A model generated the notes under the pieces. That model did no database searches. It was given only the letters and a program-made list of their open reading frames with translations, and was not told the origin of the DNA. DNA of 64,000 nt, from assembly GCA_030248065.1 (NCBI GenBank), contig JASAMV010005349.1:112940-176939 (forward strand). The letters are read 5' to 3'. Position 1 is the first letter of the stretch. Every line of letters starts with the position of its first letter. A program made the position numbers and the translations under genes. This document shows, piece by piece, positions 21,985-34,030 of this stretch. This DNA is from Rhynchonema sp. JSB1_4. Its lineage: Eukaryota; Nematoda; Chromadorea; Monhysterida; Xyalidae.

Positions 21985-22345
21985 AAACTAGTCTTGAAAT
22001 GTCAGACAATGGCATGGAGTGTACCTCAGGCAGCATCCTGGGCCCCTTGTTGTTTATTGTCTACGTGAATAGTATTGCAAACTACAAACTGACACAATGT
22101 ATCCTGATGCTCATATTTGCCGATGACCGGTAGTCGTGATTTACCCTGCTAATTCAGGCAAACGCATCGACCAACAGCAGAGTGCTATCAACAAAACTAG
22201 CTATTTTTTCTCACGGAAGCTGTTGAAAGTCACTGAAAAGAAAACAAAGTGATGAAATTCAGTGCAACAAAACTAGAAATTGACCGCAAACTATGTAAAT
22301 GGGACACAAATTGAACAAGTCAAACCAGAAGACGGAGATATGCTT
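21985..22345 (+). pseudogene. non-LTR retrotransposon reverse transcriptase fragment
   Basis: SGSILGPLLFIVYVN and a downstream FADD give the fingers/palm motifs B and C of LINE reverse transcriptases. A shifted frame then continues with QQSAINKTSYFFSRKLLKV and VNGTQIEQVKPEDG, the usual palm-to-thumb region. Multiple frameshifts; clearly decayed. Confidence 0.75.
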
Positions 22346-23038
22346 TGAAGGCATAAAACAAGATGGAACAAGACGAAACTGCATAAAAGTTCGATACTAT
22401 AAAGGTTTGGGTCTCGATATCCGCACTGCAGTCGAAGAGCGTCGTTATGCAGCATATTGGAAACACAGGTGCGAACCACTAGATTTGCGTGTGTTTGCCT
22501 CTGGCTAATTGCCTCCAAACAGCCCCGCCAGCAGATTTTAGTTCGCAATTGGCAAAATCACAACCACAAACATGAACTCAATTCAATATCCGTGGTGAAC
22601 ATTTGATAGGCTATTTGATGTGAGCAATGGTTCAGATGTGCAAGGTTTGTGCTCGTCAGCTTTTTCACTGCTGTGCATGATCTACATACATACATAGGTA
22701 CAGGATGACCCATAAAATCTCGACACCATTTTGTTTGGCCATTCTGCAATGCCGATACGAGTGAACGTGGTTTTGACGTCAATCGATAAGCACTCGCCTA
22801 GAGTTTTTCCTGACGCTTATGACTCTGGTTGAAACGTTACTGAGCTGGACTTATGATTCGTTTTCTCACGGGGTTCTTTCTTCGCCTGTGTTAGGCAGTT
22901 TCTGCTCTGTTTTGTAGATCCTTTATGTTATCTTGCTACGTAAAATTGTTAAGCGTTGGTTTCAGGCTTGGGCACTTTCCTGCCTTCCTAAGTAGACTGC
23001 ATGGGTTCAAAGTGCCGCTAGCTTGAGAGGCAGCAAGG
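22346..23038. other. no gene seen
   Basis: Short ORFs only, with no motif or repeat recognised. Confidence 0.4.
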
Positions 23039-23311
23039 TATTGGTCCCACAATGACTTTATAAGAATTGGTCAAATTTTTTTCCTGAATCGCAAAGCAGG
23101 TTAGTGACGGGGCAATGACGTTGCGTTGCGCGATCACACACACAAAGAATGCTGTCTGTTTCAGACCCGCAGCAACGTGGGTGCTCTGCTAGATTATTTC
23201 AGCCGAAAATGTTTTGTGCGAATCACAAATAGCACAGTGGTTAAGAATGACTGGACGTGAAAATCAAGGGTTGATTTGATGAATTTTTATATGATCATTG
23301 TGCAACCAATA
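23039..23311. repeat. GGTCGCACAATG-family MITE, copy d
   Basis: Ends TATTGGTCCCACAATG and CATTGTGCAACCAATA. The interior matches copy b (TGACGTTGCGTTGCGCGATC). Confidence 0.87.
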
Positions 23312-23600
23312 CCGCATGCTTTTCGATGGCCACAAACAGGGATATGTGGGATGGGTGTCTTTTGGCGTCGATTCTTGGCTGTCGCACCTATGTAATTATC
23401 AGAACTGTTTATAAGCATCGTTGTGCAGCTAAGAAAATGGAGAAAATCTGCGAGAATCAATGAGCGTTGGAAGATGATTCTGAATCGATGTATTGAACGA
23501 CATCCACCCGAACAGCTGGAGTCCATCGTAAAGCCTGTACATCCGATTGACATCGAACATTATTACATCACGTTCGCAATATTTTCCCTAACTGTTGTGA

Positions 23601-23883
23601 TATTGGTCGCACAATGCCCACATGAGAATCTATCCAAAACCACCTTGATTTTCAGGATCTCAAAGATGAGCCACGCTTAACCACTGCGTGGTATTTCTTA
23701 CAAAACATTTTGATCTGAAAATAAACCAGCCAGTCAACCACGGTTTTAATCTCCGAAACATTTCGTTTACTGCATACTTTATGTGTGATTACACGTTGGC
23801 GCGCAATGTCAATTTGAATTTTCTGCCTTGTCAATTCAGGAAAAATTTTGGATGGATTCTCATATAGTCATTGTGCGACCATC
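23601..23883. repeat. GGTCGCACAATG-family MITE, copy e (most diverged)
   Basis: Ends TATTGGTCGCACAATGCC and ATAGTCATTGTGCGACCAT. CGAAACATTTCG lies near the centre at about 23757. Confidence 0.83.
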
Positions 23884-24438
23884 ACCAGGAATCCTTCTGC
23901 TTGAACTGGCTTCAGTGAGAGGTAGTCACTTATAAAATTGGTCAATAATTACCTCGTTTGGTATACTGGGTGGTGGAGTGCTCTTTGGAGTCGAACAGGT
24001 GAGTAAAATTACAAACAATTTGATGGCCGGCTTAGAATCGTCAGCCGATAATTTTATTAGGCTTTATTTTTTCGACGTTGTCTGGCAATGGTCACTGAAG
24101 ACTCTAACGATTGTGTTGCTCGAACAAACAAGTTACTCCGTTTTCCCATAGTTTTTGTTATATTCAGCACAGCATAAACTAGTACAGTCAAAAATGTTAG
24201 GCTTCAAAGGTATCATTCAGCTAAAGTGGATATCACTACACAATCACTCAAATCACGCAAACAGAATACGCAGGGGCAGATCAAAAAGGAAAAGAAGTCA
24301 TCGGCTGAGTCCCACTGTCTACAGAATTGAGAAAATCACATCGCTTATTTACAATCTACAACACGATTACAATCGATAGGTAATTAACAAAAAAATTTGT
24401 AGATCACTTCAAAAACAGGTCGCAACCAAGTTGATCAT

Positions 24439-27168
24439 TCAAGGGTTACACATCACTCCCTTGGGGCAGCAGTCGAACAATGTGCTCACTGGAGGCAACA
24501 GTTTTCCGACTTTCGGCACCTTCATGTTGTAGGGTTCCGACTCTTCCAGTCCCTGTCTCGTGCATGTCACACTCTGCTTCCACGTGTCACTGAGCCCGGC
24601 CACGTACTTGCCCTTGACGCAGTTGACGGTTGCTGTCTCATTGTAGTCCAACCAATCTGTCTGGATCCACACGGTGCTCTCCGGCAGGTCGGCGCGGTAC
24701 GGTTTCTGGCAACCTAACACAATCATTCAATAGTTATTTTGTGACGTTTCAGACACGAAAAATTTAGGTGCGGCCGCTTCCAGGTCCGATGAATGGGACC
24801 AAGGCTAACATCAAACACTGTGGATCGGTCCGGTTTTGGTAGAGTCACGAGACTCTTGAGGATATCAAGGATATTTTGAGTCCCACAGATGCCACTGATT
24901 TCGACCAGCGTAAAAGCTGCTCATTGACAGCTAATAAACATCCCTGCTTGAATTTCGTGGCATCCATAAATCGCTTGGTTTCGTCAATGCAATAATGTCA
25001 TGCGATCAATGACAGGCCGAATCGAACTGATCCTCGCGTTTGATACTGGGTACATACAGTTCCATAAAACCACAATTGGGCTCAAGAGTTGCCCGTGAGG
25101 AATGCGGAAGATTCCGGTTCCGAGACTGAGAACTATGTATATCACGTAGAAATATAAAGAACCCTTCGTAGGCCAGTTTGATAAGAAAAGAGTAATATTA
25201 TAGGAGGTCGCACCTCGTTTCATACACTTGTGTTCGGGGCAGCCTTGCTCTTGGTCACAGTTGAGCGCGATCTCATGGAACGTACGTGACGAGCTCGCCT
25301 GTTGCTGATCGGGCGGCACTTCGAGCTTGTAGCGACAGTGCAGAATCGCCATGCCGTTCGGAACCACGACGTTCCTGAAGGAACAGTAAATTTGAGACTA
25401 AATTTGCGTCACAATATTGAGATCATTGAACAGACGTGAGTTCGAATTCAAAGACTTCGTTCAGTTCGTCGTCGTGTATCACCATGCGCTTCGGATCCCA
25501 GGCTAAAAATAACGGAAATTTTGTTGTAAGAATTAACAGGCTGACAAAGTGTGACCGACTTTCGGTGCTGCGGTCGAAGTTCGGATTGGCAAAATCCTCC
25601 GGCCGGGTTGCTTTGTTGTAGATTTCGACGCCGATAATTCCACCGACGTAGCGATCGAGCTCGAACTCCTCTGTCACATCGCAGCCACTAAAATAATCTC
25701 ATTTTTTATGTTATTGGTTTGCCAAAAAAAGTTAGTCTGCATGCATGTACATATGTGAGAAAAGTAACTTAGGGGGCGCTGATACTGTTTCCGCCGCCGC
25801 GGAACTGAAAGAACGGGTGGAGGAACGATTGCTTCAGCTGACTGGGAAATGCTCCACCAAATGTATGTGTGGATCTATGTAACATTGAGAAGCTGGTCAT
25901 GAAACGAGAGAAACGAGCCTGTGCAGCTGTTGGTCAAACGGGAACGGATGCGATCGCCCATTGGTGCCGATGAAGACAATCTCAATGCGGGCGTTGGTCT
26001 GTCCACTGCGCGTTTGCAAAGTGACTTTCAGCTCTGAAATTAGAAGGTGTTCTTTACGCAATTACAGTATATTCATTTTTACAGGCACTTGAATTCAAAC
26101 TGACTTTTGGGTTTGCGCGGATCCGGTGGATTGCCTTGCATGTCTGAAAGGTAGCGTCTTGTCACAAAGCACGATCTTGAACGAGCCAAATTGAAATATG
26201 ACTTGAATAAAAAAACTGGTAAAAATTTTGCAACACAGAAAACGTCAGCACTCACGTTTTCTGGTGCACGTTGGTTTGCAGTCGTCCTTGTCGCACTGAA
26301 TCCACGACACACCCTCCAGTTCAACCTCCTCATTCACGCGGCATGCCAACAGCGAGGACATATGGTTCACGCATGGGCTGCAATGTAGCTTTAACTTTGT
26401 TCTGAATGTATATGTTCATACATTATACTCGCACTCACGCATTCTTCTCCCCAGTGTTCAGTTGAACAATATGAACCATCGTGCCGGTTAAGTGTTTCTC
26501 GTTCACTTGCACGTGACGGATGCACCATTCTGAAATATAAAAAGGGCTTCTCACCAACAGAAGTGAAAATTAAAATTAAATTTAAAATTAAAATTAATTC
26601 AATTAAAATTCAAAATTAATTCAAATTATGGCACAATTATATGGCAATTTATAAACAAACTACAAACTTTTATCCGGGCCACTTGTAACATTCTCAGCGC
26701 TCAGCGTCAGCTCGATTCCGGTCACGTAGCCAACGTCGCTCAACGTGTACTCTACCACTTGGTCCTGGCTCCTAAAAAAGGACAAAAAATGACGATTAAA
26801 AAATTAAAATTTTCTAAAGTTTTCCATCTGATACGGTATGCGTAGTACATACTGGTCGAATCTAAACGCTTACGGCAGTTGTTTCTTCTTGAACGAAGCC
26901 CATTCGGTGATGCCCCAACTGCCGTGTAGTCGGAACTCGGTGCGTGCCATCGTGCCAGCGTCTACCTCATGATCCGTTGTCACGGTCACTTGGTAAACTG
27001 GATTATTTATGTGAAGTGGAACTTTAGATTACATATGTTGTTCAATATCGATTCTTTGAGAAGCTCACAAAAATGTTGCCAACCTTGCGCATCCGCATGC
27101 ACCGCAGCAACAGCAACGGCCAAAACGAGGGTCAATCGCAGGATAAGACCATGAGGTGAGCCAGTCAT
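24439..27168 (-). CDS. secreted protein: signal peptide, two PLAT-like domains, sushi domain
   Basis: Twelve exons: 27168-27084, 26997-26874, 26771-26668, 26529-26439, 26377-26256, 26143-26105, 26033-25915, 25841-25786, 25687-25560, 25502-25436, 25374-25214, 24713-24439. They total 1371 nt (456 aa). Met is followed by a hydrophobic leader (LTLVLAVAVAAVHA). PLAT/LH2-like domain 1 follows (VTVTTDHEVDAGT, FRLHGSWG, DVGYVTGIEL, then WCIRHVQV), then a Cys-rich linker (CDKDDCKPTC). Domain 2 repeats the pattern (LKVTLQTRSGQTNARIEIVF, DRYVGGIIGVEIY, WDPKRMVIHD, HCRY). The C-terminus is one sushi/CCP module (C, TATVNC, QSVTC, DC). No membrane anchor. The function is inferred as extracellular binding. 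Its paralogue is at 30354-33528, with most exon lengths identical. Confidence 0.8.
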
Positions 27169-27807
27169 GATCGATGATGTCGAGGGAAAGAGAAGGCTGA
27201 ACGATGTTGAAGGAAGAAGCAGGAAATGAATGCTTGACAGAGAAAAGAAAAAAGTCATAAAATGGATTGCTACCGTACTCACATCTCTTTCTTTTTCATT
27301 TCTTTATTTTAGACAACGTCATACTGCAGCCACGTCATTCCAGTTCAGGGCGCCATAAGTAGTACAGTATGTATTGCATTTCTATCAATCAATTGTGGTC
27401 CAGGTGAGAATGTATTAGCTCTGAGTGATCGGAGTCGATCTGCTTAGGACAGGAGTTCCTGCTAATAATAGATCGATACTCAAAATGGTCAACTAAAAGT
27501 TGTTTATTCGGTTTTCAGTAATATGGATTTTTTTGCAAATGGGTTTCAAAGTCGCTGGTTCAAACAGTCAACACTTTCAAACATAGCATCTTTCGCACAC
27601 AGGTCCCAACGTTCTCAGAATCGACTACACATAAAATGTATTACGCGCTTTGATTGGAATTGGATTGGATTGGATTGATTGGATTGAGCACAATTTGGCG
27701 AAATAGTAGGCGAAGAGAAACGGTCCGAATTTTCCAAGATCACTTGATAAGTGCATAAATATGATCAGCTTTAATCCGGTTTCTTTGTTTTTATGGTTTT
27801 GGATCAT

Positions 27808-29825
27808 TCAGCGAGCAGCATTCTCCATTTCGTGATGAGTGCGTTTTGATTCACTTTGGTCTCTGTACTTTTCCTTCGCTGCTTTCCTTCTCTCACGTCG
27901 TGCTTTTCTGTGAAAGAATTGTCAAAAATACTTGAAAAAATAACCAGTGTTTCTTTGTCTTATCTTTGGTGAGAAACAAGCGTACTGTAGCTTATACCGT
28001 CGCGCTTCGATGTTTTCCGCCTCTTTTTGATCTTTCTTCTTCTTTTTGCTAACGACCACCACGACGACCAGCAAGAAGATAACAGCGCAGCCACCTGGTC
28101 GTACGAGAGGATAGAACTTTTTTAAACCAAAAAAGTAATGAATAACATTAGAAAAGGGGCGAATACACCAAATGTTCAGAACGATCTTACCGATGCCGCC
28201 AACCACGGCCAGCCATATCGGCCAGTAGACACCTCCGCTTTGCTTTGTTTTCTCCTTACTTTCGCCGCCAGCTTAAAGAGAAATCACCGTATTACACGCT
28301 AATTGTCGTAGTTCTTGAAGCAGAATAAAATGAGCTTACACGTCCTCAAACCACAGCCGTCAACCTTCGGTGACCATGCGGCACCGTCACAGCTAATCTT
28401 CTGATTTCGTTGTTCGCCTTCTGCCGTGGTGCAACGCGCGATCAGTTCAGTGTAGGGAGGGATATAGGTCTTTTCGCTGATGTTTGGAATGTAGACTGTA
28501 CCGGTGGGAGGCGGTTTTGGCTGCGGGCAGTCTGCGGAGATAATTGTGGGCTTTCATGAACAGAACAACAAACAAAACGACACACGCACAATAGGCATGT
28601 GATCACCTGACTTCTAGCAGTTGCTGCCACTAATTTCAGCCGGCAGTTATTTTCTGATAACTCATAAAACAGTTTGACCATGATCAAAATATGGACTCAG
28701 TAAATCTCTACATATTGCCAAACGACCGGCCAGACACGGCCTACTGGACCGCTCGATGATCGTGTTTCACATCGGTCATCAATGTCTGCGAAAGTGAGAT
28801 GAACGTGACTTGGTCCACTTACTGTGTGCTTTGAACTGACACACGAACGGCAGTGTCGCACTATCGCAGTAGGGTCGATGAGAAATTTGTGTGAATTGTC
28901 CCTTGTTGGCAGCACAGGTCCATTTCTGACGGCACACTTCTGTCAAATCATCTGGAACAACCCACAGGCCCAAACCCTGCGCTTGCTCACTGCATGGGTT
29001 GTTGTAGCCCTGAAATATGTAACATTTTGAACTTATTATGTAACTATATGTTGATTATTTTAGCACCAGCATTTTTTCGGCATTTACGGAGGCTATTGTT
29101 TCAGTTTTAGCTTTTCTGGCTATCTATATACACAAACTTCGAACAAACTGATGTTTCACTAAAAAAATTAGGCACAAATAGGCAGATAACAGACGAATTC
29201 ATCTAGAAACGGTGTCGGCCCATTGGGATCGGCGATCGCGAGCCGCCCGGTGTTGAACCCGGGCACCTGGTCCTCCTTGCACAATTGGTTGGCTGCTTTG
29301 AATGTACGTGCTTGTGGGATCAACTTGTAGCAGATTGGGATCGAGTCGCCTGCAAGAATACCTACATATACCTCCACACATGCGCACATTTTATGACACG
29401 ATGTACATGTGCATATCAAAAATGGTAATGGGCCCGGTCCCGTTTTCCTTGGGTTCTCGCTATCTACTGATGTGCCGACCGCCCTGAATGTTGTTCATTT
29501 ATCTTTTGGGTTAAATGTGGTTGCGCCAATAATTGGAATTAGTGATTCGACAAACATGGTTAACGTAAAAAATCACTTTATCAAGACCGATTCCGGACCA
29601 AACCGATCACCAAATGTTTCACATATACCAGACTCTTTGCCCTCGAGAAGGAGAGGTGCTATAATTTTATTAGCCTCTACCATCATAAATCCCACCTTTG
29701 CTCTTCTCCAGATAAAACTGCGCCGTACTGCCGGAGCCGGCTTTTTGTTGGCAACCTGTTGTATCGGAACAGCAACCGCTGATAATCGTCACAAAAATGA
29801 GGGTCGTTTTGGCAATGTGGGTCAT
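27808..29825 (-). CDS. membrane protein: signal peptide, C-type lectin-like domain, sushi, TM
   Basis: Seven exons: 29825-29696, 29349-29195, 29009-28823, 28531-28340, 28271-28191, 28094-27998, 27907-27808. They total 942 nt (313 aa). The leader is KTTLIFVTIISGCC. The CTLD shows ICYKL, QLCKED, GRLAIA, LGLWVV, KWTCA, and a terminal LPFVCQF. One sushi module follows (NCPQP, IARC, KISC, WSP, DGC). A TM helix is split by an intron (WPIWLAVVGG, then CAVIFLLVVVVVV), followed by a Lys/Arg-rich cytoplasmic tail (SKKKKKD). The usual Ca-binding EPN/QPD and WND triplets are not obvious, so sugar binding is uncertain. Lies 640 bp downstream of the PLAT gene, same strand. Paralogue at 34031-36307. Confidence 0.82.
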
Positions 29826-30353
29826 GATGACGGTCGATTTTTTGGATCCTGTTTGAAGCGCAAAAAGGGAAGGTAACTTAGTGAGCAAATTGGGAACTGT
29901 TGAAAAATGAGGTCTGATTGAGAACATGACGGTTTTGTGTCATATTACGGTTACGGTCAGAACGATACAATGTTAATTCTACGCGATATTTTTATCACTC
30001 TCTGCTTGATGCATAAACGTTAGGCAGTCAAAGAATCGTACCACATCAGAAAATCACAGTCAGGGTCATAAAACAACAAGCCACGATCAGACCGATAACT
30101 TGAATAATGGAAGCTGTTGAGCGAAACAAGCAAACGAATAAAGAATTCAAGGTTTTCGGTCCGCACTTTTACATGAGTGATCACAAAAATCGTAAATACT
30201 TTTGAGGCTATCAGCATAATTTGGGTTTCATGGAGAAAAAATTTTTAGTGCCTTGGCGAGTGTTGATCTTCTTTGTTCAAAACCATGGGTCTGACAAAGT
30301 AAGGCAGTTTTCGCTAAATCTGTTCGGTTTGTTAATTTGAAATTCAAATTTTG

Positions 30354-33300
30354 TTAAAATCCATCCAACTCACACGTAGCGTTCGGTTCGGTCGTTGCGC
30401 CTCCTGGGACACAGTCGACGAGCTTGTGCAGATCGAGCTTGCCATCGTTTGGCACGCCATTGCTGCTCGACATCCCGTTGTACGAGCAGGTCACCGTTTG
30501 ATGCATCAGGTCTCGGACGCCGAACAGAAACTTTCCGCGTTGACACCAGACGCGCACAGACTGTTCGTAGTCGACCCATTCGCCGTGACGCCACACCGTT
30601 GATGGGGGCATCTGGGAACGCCATGGCTTGCGACAACCTGGGGTGAAACAAACAGAGACCAGTTGGATGACTTCTGCAGAAGTGGGGCCACTGATTTTCC
30701 ATTGATGAAATCGTGATGCACCGCGACGATCTGTGAAAACGATGGTTAGGTTTCAAGAGACACGATCCACCTTACTCTAAGCAGAGGAATTGGTCTAACA
30801 TTGGTCTTATTGTTCATTACATTAGCCGCGCTGGCATACGGTATCTGAGCCGCGACTGACCTGAATTTTTGGGCCTGAAGGTGAAGAACGGCAGACCACA
30901 GCCGCAAAACAATGAATCCAGCTGTTGCGCAGTTCAATCAAAAATCCACAACAGTGCACCACAACTCAAACCTTTTTTGACACACTGAAAATTTTCTGGA
31001 CATCCAAATTTCTCGGTGCAGTTGAGCGGCATCTGACGTTTATCAGGAAAGTTCTTCAGTCCGTAGCGGCAGTGCAACAACGCCATTTTGTTGGGAACCA
31101 ACTCGGTCCTGAAAAGTAGAATCAAATACATACAGTATCTGTAGTTATAGTTTCAGGGCAAAACATTCGGTCGATGTTAGTGGAATGGCAAAATGACAGA
31201 TTCTTCTAAAAAACGCAACCGTACTTGATTTCGAAGATGAATGTCTTTTCAAGATCATGGTCTGTGATCGCGATGGTGTTGGGATTCCAGGCTAAAATTG
31301 GAATTGAGCGTTTCTTCGGAAGTGCGAATCGCAAGATGAACAAAGTGAACTAACTTTCTTTCTCCGCATCATAGTTCGGATTGCTAGCATCCTCCGGCCT
31401 GATCGCCTTGTTGTACATCTCGATGCCGATAATGCCCCCAATGTAACGATCCAGGTAGAATGACTTGACGACAGGTGCCGCTCCGCTTAGAATGCGGTTA
31501 TATATACTCTGACAATTCTTTTGGGAGAAACTTTTCAAACGCGTTGCCTGAGCCGTAAAGCGCATGATGTGTGCACTGGCTATAGCGGTCACGTGACTTC
31601 TGTAGCCAGTGCACGAATAATGCGCTTTACGGATCAGGCAACGCGGTAGAAAAGTTTCTCCCAAAAGAATTGCCAGAGTATACATGTATGTATACGTTTA
31701 TTTTTGTAGGAACTATGCACTGGAATTGTGGAAGTGTGTCTTCCACAAATGACACGTGAACAATGTTCAAGCATAGCTTTGTGGTGGGCACGCATTGCGT
31801 TAGACCTTTGGTTCAAGTTTCTGTCCTTGATGCCAGACTGCGATTGTGCCCCGGGGCTTGTCAATAAACACAAATATAACCGCAAATAAACCAACGAATT
31901 AAGACGGTCATCAATAGGAAACGGATGCGATCGCCCGTTGGCACCTTGGAACACAATGTTGATGCGCGCATCGGTCATGCCCGAGTAGGTCGATAGTGAG
32001 ACGGTGATCTCTGGAATTTGCGTAAGCTGTTACACAATTTTGGAAGAAGTTGTTCGCGTTAAGCGACGGTTGAGTCTCAGAGGGCCCGAAAAAGTTGTAC
32101 AGGTGTCCCGGAAATTCGTGCTCACGATGCTGTTAAGCCGATGAATCAGGCTAATAGCGCCGGAAACCTTGCCAGACCCGATATCTTGGTAAAAAAATCG
32201 GCCTAAGATATCGATATGCATTGTACAGGCCCCCGACACTGTACTCATAGGTCTGAGAATGAAAGAACTGTGAATTCCCCCTCCGAATAAGCCTCCGAGG
32301 GCTAGATTCGGATTGCAAGTGAACATGCCTTGGCATAGGTCCCTAACGCTACTCACTTTTGGGGCGCGGCGTGAGGTCGGAAGGGCCGTCGAGTGGGAGA
32401 AATGGTTCGACTGAAAAAATAAATTGTCTAGAATTAAGTTGTATTTTTCGTTCAGCAAAAATCGAAAACAACAGAACTTTTTGTTCAGCAAGCTCGCAAA
32501 CAACCAACACTTTCTAGTGCACGTCCGGTCACAATGAGCACTGTTGGGCGCGCACTGAACAAAGGTTTTGATCGGTTCCTCATGCTCAACCACTTCGTCG
32601 GTGCGACACACCAGCAGATTCGAACCGTGGTTGACACACGCGGTGTTGCTGCATATTTGACGTGGTTTTTTCATTTTTTTGGTTTTAGAAACATGGCAAA
32701 AAATATTTTCAAATCACGTCCACCTTTTGGTGTTTGGTGAACCATATTCAGAATTGGAACTTACTCTGCGTGTGTTGGAAACGTGATCACGATAACTGGA
32801 CCAGACTGATGGATTTCATTAATTGTGACTTTTCGAATGCACCATTCTAAAATTGTAAATTCTGAAATTTTGGGCATTTGTCAGAACCAATCAAGTGTTA
32901 TTCAAACCGACTTTTGTCCGGATGAGAGTCACTGTTTTTGGTGAGCATGCTGAACTCGATTCCGGTCACGTAGCCAACGTTGTCCAAAGTGTAGATATCC
33001 GTATTTTGCCCGTTCCTAACCAATTCATATTGTTGTTTGAGAATTTGGGAATTCAACTCAATTGTGCGAAATTTTTTCAATGTTCGACTAACTGTTCATG
33101 CGTGCCTTTGAACTTTGTCGGTTGCGTGTAGCCCCAAACGCCGTGCAGCGTGAAGAACGTGTCTTCGTTCGTCCCGTCCTGTTCACTGTAGCCGGTCTGC
33201 ACGGTAACACTGTAGTCTGAAACAAAATAATTTGCCTCTCCACACGAAACATTGCTTCTGCAATCCGAAGCACAGTTTGCTTTTACTGTACCTAAGAGTC

Positions 33301-33528
33301 GGATCAGAATCTGGGAGTTGTGCAGCTGTGTTTGTTTTGCCTGTCTCAACCAAGTCTTCACAGACGGCTGTGCACCAGGTAATCATCAGTGCTGGCAACC
33401 AGATCAATGTGAACCCAAAACGCAACAACCAACCAACCTTGTGCGTACATGTCTGCATACACCGCAGCAACAGCAACGGCCAAAACGAGGGCCGATCGAA
33501 AGATGAGGGCATGAGGTGAGACAGTCAT
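30354..33528 (-). CDS. secreted PLAT-PLAT-sushi protein, paralogue of 24439-27168
   Basis: Exons: 33528-33438, 33216-33093, 33015-32912, 32846-32765, 32648-32509, 32410-32357, 32010-31892, [exon 8 not found], 31485-31355, 31291-31225, 31108-30972, 30637-30354. The leader is ALVLAVAVAAVYA. PLAT 1 shows VTVQTGYSEQDGT, FTLHGVWG, NVGYVTGIEF, KWCIRKV; PLAT 2 shows ITVSLSTYSGMTDARINIVF, DRYIGGIIGIEMY, WNPNTIAITD. The sushi C-terminus shows GCRKPW, WCQRG, TVTC. Exons 2, 3, 7 and 10 have the same length as in the paralogue (124, 104, 119, 67 nt). The 56-nt exon 8 equivalent is not recognisable: a MITE lies in that intron, and phase requires an exon of 3n+2 nt there. Either the exon has diverged or the gene is damaged. 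Confidence 0.72.
31503..31682. repeat. complete TACTCTG-family hairpin MITE inside an intron
   Basis: 180 bp with near-perfect ends TATACTCTGACAATTCTTTT and AAAAGAATTGCCAGAGTATA, then GGGAGAAACTTTTC on both sides. Same family as 1749-1895. It makes up most of the intron before exon 9 of the PLAT paralogue; its edge is about 17 bp from the exon 9 acceptor. Confidence 0.9.
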
Positions 33529-34030
33529 GGTCGGGCAACTGGTGAATCGATAAGGTTGATGGCTGATGTGGCAGGGAAACAGGAAATGAACGAATTAGAG
33601 AAAGAAAATATGCTAATGGAGATTATGTACGGTAACCCGCGTTACTTTTTTCTTTTTAGCGTCATACTGTAGCCACGTTCGTATATATGCAGCGCTTTTG
33701 GTGCCATTATTATTTTTGGAATGTTTGAGGATTTTCATCGCCCCACTGTTTTGTACAACTTTGCGACACATGAGCAAACGAATGGTTGCTGCCAAAAACA
33801 TTCAATTGACAACCTTGGCGTTTGTGGCACATCTTTTTATCGACTAGTCAGTGACACAATTCCATTTTCAAAAATCATATCACGGGTGCTATGCTATATT
33901 TCCTGAGATTTGCAAAACAAACTGGAAACGCATGCCCATACACAATGTGTTGAACCAGTGCTCCTTCAAAAAAACATTTGATTTGAAGAGGAAAGCTTGA
34001 GTTTATCACGCGAGAATGAAATCACAAAAA

